Of a DNA stretch of 64,000 nt, positions 39,101 to 51,100 are shown piece after piece; position 1 is the stretch's first letter, and the number at the start of each line of letters is the position of its first letter. Location: NCBI RefSeq assembly GCF_032854445.1, contig NC_088300.1, forward strand, positions 49,161,682-49,225,681, written 5' to 3'. The notes beneath the pieces are model-generated. The model ran no database searches. It saw only the letters and a list, made by a program, of their open reading frames with translations, and was not told the origin of the DNA. Source of the DNA: Liolophura sinensis. Its lineage: Eukaryota > Mollusca > Polyplacophora > Chitonida > Chitonidae. A program made the position numbers and the translations under genes.

Positions 39101-42100
39101 TCGAATAATACTTAAATGAGTATATGAAAACATGGTAATCCACATATCTGGATTTAACAGGATCTAACGATAGGTGTTGTGTCACATCCAGTAAAGTTAA
39201 GCAGCAATATCAAAATAGTAAATTCTGCTTTTAAGTCCAACATCAGTGAAAATGGGACATTTGACAATTCCACTCAAAATGCATCCAGCTACACAAATTT
39301 TTAAAGGTTGACACAAAAAACCCAAGAACGTACTATTGACTCTTTTGGTGGTACAGAAAGGCATTTTTAAAAGCATTTTTCACTTGTGTCAAACAGAAAG
39401 AAGAAAATGCTCTTCTTGTGGTAGTGATGGTACTAATGTATTTGCAGTTGTTTAGCAAAGTGTCAGATGCTTTTGTCAGGTGCTTAACAATGATTCTAGC
39501 TTACTGGAACTTTGATAAGCCTGAACTTTTTGGAGATCACTGGGGATTTTGTACATGCTGAAAATTCTGAACATGCTAAACAAGAAAGGCCCAAAAATAC
39601 ACTGAGCAAATATCAAACCTATCTGAAACTGCTTTAAAAAGTGAAACTCAGCAACAAACAGGAACAAAAAACAACCAACTAAAATAAAACCTATAAAAAG
39701 CAACAATTATACATTGTACATCAACTGCAGAACTTGTAGAAAACCATGCGTCTCTGGACGGCCTTTACTTACACATCAAGAGGCTGGACTACACCTGAGT
39801 CAATGGTAGGTAGCAACTTAGTACTTTCCTTTGTCTCATCTAAACCTCTATAAAACCACAAAAGGACAAATGATTTCCCTGTACTTTTCACAGAAACTCA
39901 CCTAACATCACACATAGTCAAGAAACTAATATGGGCTTTGGTGGCAAAGACAATATTTAAAGAGCTGTGTAAACAACTCAAACAGCACGTTGTTGTTGAA
40001 CATGTTGTTCATTGCCAGATGTCCAAATTAGGCTAATGGCTAGTGCTTCATGTGGCCAAAAGGGTATATACTTATGTTTTCACTGTTTGGTGAAATGTCA
40101 TGAAATTCAATGCTTTGGCCAGCTGCTATACAATGTGGAGATATATACTGTAACTTTTACACAGGTTGAACTTGTCGACAAGAAAAGCCAAGAAATGCAC
40201 TGAACAAATATCAAACCCATTTGAAACAATATGTTTCCTTAAAAAAATTGAACTCCACAATAAGCAGAGCGAAACAACTAACCAATATAAAACTCCATCC
40301 GCACATGGCCCAAATCTGCTATACGAGTAAATACTAATTTACACATGATCGCTGACCTTGCAAAGAGAAATGTGTCCTCTGGATGGCTATAACTTACACA
40401 TCATGAGGTGGGATCACAAATGAATCATCTTTAGGAAGCAATTTACCACTTTCTTTTGCCTCATCTAAATCTCAGTAAAACCACAGAAAGTGGACAAAAT
40501 TATTTTCAACTATTACACAGTATACAAAACCATGAAAAAAGTAAACATTTGGCAGAATTACATTCTTTACCCTGATCCTTCCAAGTTTTGGGACAGATAT
40601 TAGTAGAGCTGTAAACCGAATATTACATTTCTTTCCCAGTTTTTCGGAACAGTAAAGATATGAGTTAAGTCATGTAAGTTATAATATAACTGCATGAATT
40701 GCAGATTCTGCTGAAAGCGAGGCGTCTCTGGATGGTCTCCACTTACACATCAAAACTGAGTCACATGTGGCACTCAACTTAGCACTTTCCTTTGCTTCAC
40801 CTAAATCTCTATAAAACCACAGGAAATAAAAGATTAAGAAGATTTATTCTGACTATGTGTAAATAAAATCCAACGAGACTTAATAAATGGAAACTAAGAC
40901 AGCATATAAAAGGATGATAAAACTACACACATGTATTTATAAGAATACACCCTTTGTGTCAGGTGGGTGAATGAAAATGTTAGAACCTGGCATGTTTTGC
41001 TGGCAGAGAAAGGTACTTTAAAATGCATATGACACTGGTTTGCCAAACGTCCTAGGCACCATCTGCCAATCACAGTCTTACCGGGGGTAAGTGCTTGATC
41101 TCTAATGTACCCCATGCTCTTCATGTGGAAAAAAGGTACATACTAATGTCAGAGTTTACATTTCTTCTCTTTTGGAGGTAAATTGTTAGCAAATCCAATG
41201 CTTTGGCCACCTTCTATACAATGAGGAGATTACTGAAACTTTTGCACATGGTGAACTTGTAAACAAGAGAGGACCAAGAAATATATGGAACAAACCCATC
41301 TGAACTCAAGAAGTCAAACAAGAAAGAACAAAACAATGACCCAATATAAAATTCAGTACACACAAAACCTCTCACAGACATTTTCTGGTAAAATGTACAT
41401 AAATTCAGTGATTTGGGCAGCTACAACCACAGTGAGGAGATCTCTCAAACTGGTACATGGTACAAATATCAAACCCATCTGATGTTATAATCTCCTTTAA
41501 AGCATCAGTAATAAAAAGAACAAATCAATAACAACCGATAGGAAATTCCATCTGCACATTACCACAGGTAACACACGTAAAAAATCAATTACACATGAAC
41601 TGCAGACTGTGCAGAATGCCATGTGACTCGATCTGGGTGGCCTAAACTTACACATCACCAGGCTTGATCACTCCTGAACCATCTGTAGGAAGCAGTTTAC
41701 CACTTTCCTTTGTCTCATCTAAATCTCTAGAAAACCACAGAAAGAGAGGACCAAATGATTTTTTCTTTTGAGTTTCAAATAAAATCAAATAACTCTTAAA
41801 TGAAAAACCAAGACAGTAAATGGAACAATGATAGGTGAGAAAGTTGAGCAGCGCTATTTGATTGTAAATTTTGTTATGTGCTACATCAGTGGAATGACGT
41901 TTGACACACCCACTACACATGACCTCTGATACACACATGAATAACAGGAAAGTCAAAAAACTGATGAGCATAAGATGTTTGGTGATGAAGAAAGACAATT
42001 TTAACAGGATGTGCATTTGTGCCGAGCAACCCTGATGGTGCCTATCCAGCATGTTGTTAAGCGCCTGACGTCCAAAGTTGACCGACAATGTAGCTCTTCA

Positions 42101-45100
42101 TGTGGCCAAAAGGGCACATGCTAATGTCTTTGTGTTCTGGTAAAATGTCAGTAAAAACTCAATGCTTTTGTTAACTGCTAAACAATGACATTACTGGAAC
42201 TTTTGTACATGCTAAACTTTTAAACAAAACCAAGAAAATAAATGAAACAAATATAAAACTCTTCTGAAACTGCAGAGTCTTTTTCAAAAAAGCCAAACTA
42301 ACCAACAAGCAGAACAACCAACCAACCAATATCCAACTCCATATACACATAACCTCCAACAGAAATCTGCAATACATGTAAATTATAGTTTGCAAAAAGC
42401 CATGTGTCTCAGGATGGCCTTAACTTACAAATCAACAGGCTGGATCACATCTGAGTCACGTTTAGGAATTAACTTAGCACTTTCCTTTGTCTCATCAAAA
42501 TCTCTACAAAACCAAGCAAAAAGAGAGACAAAGTGATTTATTAAAAAAAAGGTGTGAAATAAAATCCAATATCACTTAAATGGAATACTAAGACAGTACA
42601 TGAAACCATGATAAAACCACGAATTACAGGTGTTGTGTCACATGGGTGAATGACAGGTGAAAATGTTGAGCACTACTGTTTCATTGCAAATTTTGTTATA
42701 AAGTGCTGCTTCAATAAAAATGATATGTTTGACAAACCCATTACAAATGCACCCAGATACACATATGTAGACGAAGAAAGTCAAAACCTTAAAACTATTG
42801 CCTGTTTGGTGACTTTAAAAGCATTGGCATTTATGCCGCATGTCCGCTGTGTTGTTAAGCACTTGACGTCCAAAGTTGGTCCACCTATTAATATGGGGAA
42901 AAGAGTACATTCTAATGTCTTTGTGTTTTGGTAAAATGTTAGCAAAAGCCCAAGGATTTGTTAGCTACTGTACAACAATAAGGAGATTACTCAAAATTTT
43001 TGATGTGTTGAACTTATAAACAAGATCAAGAAATAAATGGAACAAATATCAAAAAAATCAAATATCTGAAACTAGTCTGCTTCAAAAAAGTCAAACTAAC
43101 CAACAAGCAGAACAACCAACCAATATCCAACTTCATCCACACATAACCTCCAACAGAAATCTGCAATGCATGTAAATTATAATTTGCAAAAAGCTATGTG
43201 TCTCAGGATGGCCTTAACTTACAAATCAACAGGCTGGATCACACTTGAGCCTCGTGTAGGAATCAACTTAGCACCTTCCTTTGTCTCATCTAAATCTCTA
43301 TAAAACGACAGAAGAGTACAAATGAATTTTACAAAAAAAAAATACAACACTTTAATGAAAAACTACGACAATATGTGAAACAATGGTAAATCTACATATC
43401 TGAAAGAACTGCACGTTTTTTCACATGTGAAAATGTTGAGCAACATAGTCTGGCAATACATATCTTCCAAGAGCTACTTCAGTGAAGTGACAGGTTTGAC
43501 AAACCCACTACAAATGCATAACACTGTATATGTATAACAGGAAAGTAAAAAGCCTTATAAATAAGGGATTTTTGGCAGCAAAGAGTCATTTTAAACACAT
43601 GCTCCACTTCTGCTCCAGCATGAGCCCTGGAATCAAATGTCTGTTCTACATCGCTTGATCTCCAAAGTATGCTAATCTCTTCATGTGGCAAAAAGAATAC
43701 ATATATTATTATTTTTTTTTCTTGTTTTATTCCGTGGGGGTGGGGAGAGATGTCAATAAATTCATTTATCACTTTGACGAACTGCTATACATTGAGGAGA
43801 ATTTTTCACCTGCTGAACTTGAAAGTTGGAAAGGCCAAGAATAATACACTGAATGGTTTAAAAAATCAAACTCAGAAACAAACAGAACAAAAAAAAAAAA
43901 CCCGCAAAAAAACATGAAACTTAATACACACATAACCTCTATCTGCAATACGTGTAAATAAATAATTTACACATAAACTGCAGACTGTGCAGAAAGTTAG
44001 GCGTCTCCGGATGGCCTGAACTTACACATCAATGGGCTGGATCACAACCGAATCAAGACTTGGAATCAATTTAGCACTTTCCTGTGCCTCATCTACAGGT
44101 ATGTATCTATAAAACCACAGAAAAGAGTACAAATGGTTTTCCTGACATCTTAAAGAAAATCAAATGCTATATGAAAAGAAAATTTAAATAGTATAAGAAA
44201 GCTTGATAAATCCAGATATTTCACAGATTTACCAGTACACGTACATGTGTTGTATCACCCGAATGACTGACAAGTGAAAAGGCTAAGCAACAACTATTTG
44301 ACAGTAAATATAGCCTTAACAATTATATACACAGTGGTGAGCATCCCTGAGCCCATATGCAATATCCTTCATAAATATGCTGTTCACACACGTAGCTATC
44401 CACGAAAATCATGTCTGCTTTATCATGACCTACTGTATCGACTTGAAGGACTCGGGGACAATGAGGGTGGGTAAATCTACAAATCTCCTGTCCAAGACTG
44501 GGATTGAACCCTCTTGTGCCTAAAGTTTGAGGTCACACAGTGTAAACATAAGAGTGATACTTGATTATGTACATGTGCAGGTATTTTAATTCAGAAATAC
44601 ACAGAAGTGTTCACTTTCACTATGCAATGGATTTGCATTGATTTTTTCAATAATTCTTCACATCGTTTTCCAAATTAAAGAATACGTGTGATAACAACAG
44701 GCTGTGGAGGACATCGAAACTGACATATCAATTAATACTTGTACACCAAAGGTGGAAAGATGAAGTATTAATCCCCATTAGAGCTCATATGGAGAAGCCA
44801 TGGACTCCGACTAAGTTTAACCTGTAGAGAAAATGTTAGATATATCTACCTGTATATAACTATCATAGCCACTTTTGGCAATCAAGGGAGATAACCTATC
44901 CTTACCTGCCATCCAGGTGGTGCATGCGTCGGAAATGTTTTGAAAGTTTCACAGCGAACACGATGCTTACAGTGAAGAAGAATATACACCAGCCCAAGGC
45001 CAACCAAATCGCATTCTGAAATTTGAAAGGCAAACACTTTCATTCATAAACCATTTAATACCTTCACACTACATTTTCCTCCAGATTTTTATTTGAACTG

Positions 45101-48100
45101 GTGTTGACTGGGTCGGAATGCCATCCTGATTGAAATATTTGTAGAAGTAGGCTCATGTATTGCTGTTGTAGTTAGCACTTATGAAGTCTTTTCTGTAACT
45201 TAGCCTGAATGTGCTTTATCTTGCCTGTTACAGGGCTGCAGTGTATTGATGAGTGGTACAATCCACTAACCTACATGTGGTACAGATAACACGAACATGT
45301 CATTTCTGTCGCATGTGAAAAAGGTTGCTTCATTCCTAACTATAAAGTCAGGAATGAACAGAAGAGGTGGCAAATGTATACTCAAGTATATTCAGAGGGC
45401 AATATACAGAATATTAAACGTAGGGTAGACCAAAGATATGTACCAACCACACGTGTCAACACAATCAACGTAACCTGTCACTTTCATGATTCTCCCCTAA
45501 TTATAAGTTGTGAAGATGTGAGCGAATTACAAAAATCTGACCTGTGCATGTATATGGCGCTCCTTTTATCAAGATGGAGGTGTAACTAATTTAGAGATTT
45601 TATACCTAGAATATGCCAAAGTTATGTATACAGATCAAGCTGGGTTTACTTAACTTGATGTGAGCAACCACATACTTAATCTGCCCACAAAAAATTTATC
45701 AAAATTATTGGGCACATAACGGAACGATCAATCAGAATTATCAAAGAACTGATATGAATTGATGACACTGGCTTTTGAAACTTAATTTAATCAAATTATT
45801 GGGCACATAACGGAAACGATCAATCAGAATTATCAAAGAACTGATATGAATTGATGACACTGGCTTTTGAAACTTAATTTAATCAAATTATTGGGCACAT
45901 AACGAAACGATCAATCAGAATTATCAAAGAACTGATATGAATTGATGACACTGGCTTTTGAACTTAATTAATCAAATTATTGGGCACATAACGGAACGAT
46001 CAATCAGAATTATCAAAGAACTGATATGAATTGATGACACTGGCTTTTGAAACTTAATTTAATCAAATTATTGGGCACATAACGGAACGATCAATCAGAA
46101 TTATCAAAGAACTGATATGAATTGATGACACTGGCTTTTGAAACTTAATTTAATCAAATTATTGGGCACATAACGGAACGATCAATCAGAATTATCAAAG
46201 AACTGATATGAATTGATGACACTGGCTTTTGACAACTTAATTTAATCAATTATTGGGCACATAATGGAACGATCAATCAGAACTATCAAAGAACTGATAT
46301 GAATTGATGACACTGGCTTTTGAAACTTAATTTAATCAAATTATTGGGCACATAACGGAACGATCAATCAGAATTATCAAAGAACTGATATGAATTGATG
46401 ACACTGGCTTTTGAAACTTAATTTAATCAAATTATTGGGCACATAACGGAACGATCAATCAGAATTATCAAAGAACTGATATGAATTGATGACACTGGCT
46501 TTTGAAACTTAATTTAATCAAATTATTGGGCACATAACGGAACGATCAATCAGAATTATCAAAGAACTGATATGAATTGATGACACTGGCTTTTGAAACT
46601 TAATTTAATCAAATTATTGGGCACATAATGGAACGATCAATCAGAACTATCAAAGAACTGATATGAATTGATGACACTGGCTTTTGAAACTTAATTTAAT
46701 CAAATTCAGATAGTATTATGAGCATTTATAGATTGGAAAGCAACCACAAATAATAATAAAATAATATCAAATATGTAAAAACTTGAGCACAAACTGGTCT
46801 GCTTTTCCAACCTAATCTGAGGTTTAACAAAGTAACAGTGTACTCAAAGTTTTATTAAATTAAAAATATAATCATTAAATATGCAAAGCTTATGCAAGGA
46901 TCAAACTAGTTTTCAAATCTGATGTGGGGGGCCACATGATGAACCCTAAACATAAAAATCCTATCAAATCAGATAATATTTAAAGCAATTCTTCTGCAGC
47001 AAGCTATGATAAATAAGAAAGTAAGTTTCATGATTTTCCTCCTGGGTAGTGTTCAAGATATACTGATATCCACGACCCACAGGAGAAGCAACTGTTACAT
47101 GTATATTTCACCCTCTTTTCAACAGTGGGCACAATTACAGTGTCTAACAACATAAACAATGAAATAAGAATACTTACAAAGGCATCCAGAGTGTATTTGC
47201 AAACTCCAATGGTAAACATGTCAGCAAACAGCTTGTAAACAATATCACATTTTCCCATGTCATATTTTACCTGCAAATCACCATAAAATTTTATTAATTA
47301 TAACCCAGAAAATCCAGGGTCCACTAAGGTATGTATAAATTTGTTTTTTCATTCTTCTTTGGCAAATATTATTGACATAAGCCAGTGGTAATTATTAGAA
47401 AAACTTTAAGTAGGAAGCCCGATTTTATAAAAGTTATTAATGCAGTTTAGTGAAAGGGCATTTCTCCAAACCTTTATGAAATGGTTTATTTCATTGGGGT
47501 TTAATATTGTACTTAAGAATATTTCACTTGTACAATGACAATCAGTTTTACAGGTGGAAAGCCTGGAGTAAGCCACTGACCTTTGGCAAGTTATTGACAA
47601 CCTTTTCCACAAATGACCTACACATGTAAGACATTGCTGGAAGGTAAATGAACTTCAATAAACTTCATGACAGAACACACAAATGTCCACAGGAGAGCTG
47701 AGAACTGCCAACTGCTTATTGCCAGCAAGGCTACAAGTTCATTGAAGGCCATTATGAACTACTCTAACGTGAAAATGTTATACACTTTTGACCTTCATGA
47801 GCGCTGTACAAGCCACACAAGAATGTCTACAGAAAATTCTTGACAAATATTGTTGATTTCACAGAGGTGTGACCGTTGATGTAAAAACTATAACTTACAG
47901 CATCCAAGGTGTAATTAATAAAAGTATCGAGGGTTCTTGTAACCCTGCCAATGTATTTCTCAGTTTCCTTGAAGAAAAAAAAAAAAAAACAGAATAAAGA
48001 TCCTGATGTGTTAATTAGTACGACAGATGAACATAAGGCACGCAACCATAGACTGATTATTGATCTATTCTCAGTAAATCACTCAAATACAACTATCATG

Positions 48101-51100
48101 AGAGCTTCCCCTATTATCTTCGTTGTTCTGTCAGCTTAAGACACATACATGCATGACTGGCTTGGTTTAATATCCCCCCCCCCCCACAACGTTTCATAAA
48201 AGAAAAAGATATTATGCACTTACTTATTTAGTTGTTTACATATTATTGTGTATTCTTAATATTATTTTCTTCAGTTATGTTGGATACATTGTTTAATTGC
48301 AATTTATACAGTCATGTTGTATACATTGTTTTAATTGCAATTTATACACAGTCATGTTGTATACATTGTTTAATTGCAATTTATACACAGTCATGTTGTA
48401 TACACTGTTTAATTGCAATTTATACACAGTCCCCCTCTCTACTAGAAAATAAGACAAGTCTAGAAAACAATGGCATAGGTTCATCTAGTATCATATCTAC
48501 TTGACACATGTAACAGATATTTCAGAACGTTTCAGAGCCACAGACACACTCCAATGATGAAGATTCTTGTAACGTGAGAATTCTCACAATCAGAGCTAGA
48601 TATGAAACTTAACAGAGGTTGTCCCAAACATGTTACTGAATGCACCACCTAATAAGTTTACCTAATTGTGACATATCCTACTGTTTCCACTCCATCAGCA
48701 AAGCCACTTTAATACTGAGATGCTTTTCGTTTACCTGTGATTTATTTGAATTATCTGATTGATGTTTTACGCCGTACTCAAGAAAATTTCACTAATATGA
48801 CTGCGGCCATCATTATGGTTGAAGGAAACCGGGCACAGTCTAGGGGAAACCCATGACCATCCACAGGTTGCTGGAAGACCTTTCCATGTATGGTCGAAAA
48901 GGAAGCCAGCATGAGCTGCTTTACCTGTGATAAGAGAGGCGTGGCATCATTGTTCAGGAAATCTTCTGTATTCCTCAGACTTGCGTTCAATTTGTCAACA
49001 TCAACCTAGTTGAAGAAAAAACAACATGGAACACTTATTTGAGTGTTTAATGCCTTGGTCTACAATTTTTATAATCATATTTCTCCACAAACTTGTTTGA
49101 TGTATTATACTATTTAAACCCACCTTTCGACTTTATTCAACAACAGTTTTATCTTATAAGAAAAGACAACAATGCAGGTATGTATCAACAGAGTACCACA
49201 ATTTTGTCCATAGCCTGAGAATGAATCGGTTTCAACAGTGATGTCATACCTTTCATGTTTTGAACTTCTGCCCTATAGGCTAAAGGATTTTAGAATATGA
49301 ATACAAAACTAATACAAAACAAGGGTTATGAGAAAGCTGACAGCACGCTGGTAATGACTTCAATACAAATGGCAGCCTAAGTTGATAGACCATTTAAATT
49401 CATTTGGAACAGGTAGTGTCTTTATGGTGTGCACACTGTGCGGGCATTGGTATGAACACCATGTTTAGATCGTGCTGAACAATTTTCCATCATATGAAAA
49501 CGAGGAGTGGTTAGGGTTTACACAGGGCGGATTTCCACCGCTCTATTATCTGGTGCTGCTCACAGAGACGACTTGCCAAAGACAAGCAAGCCCTCTCACC
49601 CCATCTATTATACTTAAACAGGTCAACCAGTTGTTACACTAATCTCTTAGTGCTGAGCAATAAGAGAGGATTCTGCAACTACCTCTATTAAAGTCTTAGG
49701 CACACCATGCTTAGTATCACCTGTATGATTAAAGACTAAAAAAGTAATTTTAAACAATGTTCAACAGTGTACGTTTATACAATGTTGTGCAGAATGTCAA
49801 CACTTTCTTTGGTGAAATGTAGCTGATCAGCCCAAACATAAAAGCTTACCCTGGTCAACTACAGTACTGGCTTGGACAGAAATCAGTCCAAAAACTGATA
49901 ATTTGAAACTAAATGCAAACATCCCTAATTTATCACCAAAATCAGTAAGTGTCCAAATCATGTTCATCATTTTCAACAAGTTTCACAAAGATGATGTGAA
50001 AAATGTCAGGCTAGCAGACCCAAAACAGAGAACCTTTCTCAACTGACCTAAGCAAAAAAGGCCTACTCTGGACACCAACACCAACTTTTTCCCCCCGTAC
50101 TCACAATACCTCATCTTACTTTGTAACAGCAAGCTAATAGCAACAGATAAAGTATTTGCTATCTTTTGTTTCTTTCCATGTAAATTTACATATACTTACA
50201 ACCACCTGGTTCTTCTGGTTATGTAGGGTTGCAACGTGTGTCTTCAAGGAATTCTGCAAAATGGAAAGATTTCCATTTATTAAATGAGTGGATATACTAA
50301 ATCATTAAAGAATTTACAATAATACATCACACCAATCTTGTCAGCTATGACAGAAATATCTTACCATACACTAAATCCAGTAGACCAGATTCACTGTCAT
50401 TTATCATTTTAGCTCAATTTCTACTTAAATTTGTAACAAGAGTCCATAAATATGAAGCTGTTGCCCTCCAACACATATCACGTCTGTAGCCCTGAACAGT
50501 GTTCTAAAAACACAGACATTTGCCTACATTATTGCCCAGCATACTTTTACCTAGAGATATTCTGTTCACAAGAGTTAAACAGCCAAACATGAACATATGA
50601 CCTAAGAGAATAGATCAAAGCCCCATTTCCAAACAGATCAAACACAGAAGACCCCCACCAGAGACACCAAGTATGCAATTCCATTCCATTTGGCTCAACA
50701 GCTTCCAAAATACAAGCCATGAACTCTGACTTTACAAGTAATGTCAACAGTTGTGCAGACCACATTGTAATACACTAAATACCGCTAAGTGGTTTGGAGA
50801 AATAGTATTAGAAGTAACTCTAACATGAAAAAGTACCGGTATGTCATTTGGGATTGGATGCACTCCAACACTCTTTGGAGTAGGCACCCGTGAATCCCTG
50901 TGTAAAGTTCCACTTAATTTGACTAAATGGGTTTCTTAATAGCTTTAGAAGCCATATATAAACTCAAAACCTGAAAAAATAGTTCAAAGGTCACTTGCGC
51001 ATACATCTCTTACTGCAAAAAACCCAATGATGCCTTAACAATTCCTTAACTCTTGGCCTACTGTGTAAATGTACTTACTTTATAACTAATCTGGAGTTTC

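Larger units (their letters stand above)
36646..44106 (-). repeat. Tandem array of 13 cassette-exon units in the gene B cytoplasmic tail
   Basis: A unit of up to about 0.8 kb recurs. It contains a gttttatag acceptor, a roughly 75-nt coding cassette with a GTAAGTTAAGGCC donor region, and intronic sequence that also repeats. Cassette 3' ends are at 44026, 43223, 42429, 41652, 40747, 40398, 39773, 38969, 38122, 37856, 37534, 37092 and 36646; full units are 777-905 bp, shorter ones 266-625 bp. Shared coding pattern: D-L-D-E near the start, E-S then K-L-[IL]-x-P in the middle, D-S and V-[IV]-x-P before a final D. The two ends are phase 2, so cassettes concatenate in frame. Confidence 0.93.

Noticed and set aside
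43669-43917. 82-residue Lys-rich open frame
   Set aside because: Lies in the intronic part of a cassette unit; Lys/Gln content comes from A-runs.
45700-46706. CRISPR-like array
   Set aside because: Whole units repeat with no variable spacers, in a eukaryotic intron; it is a minisatellite.
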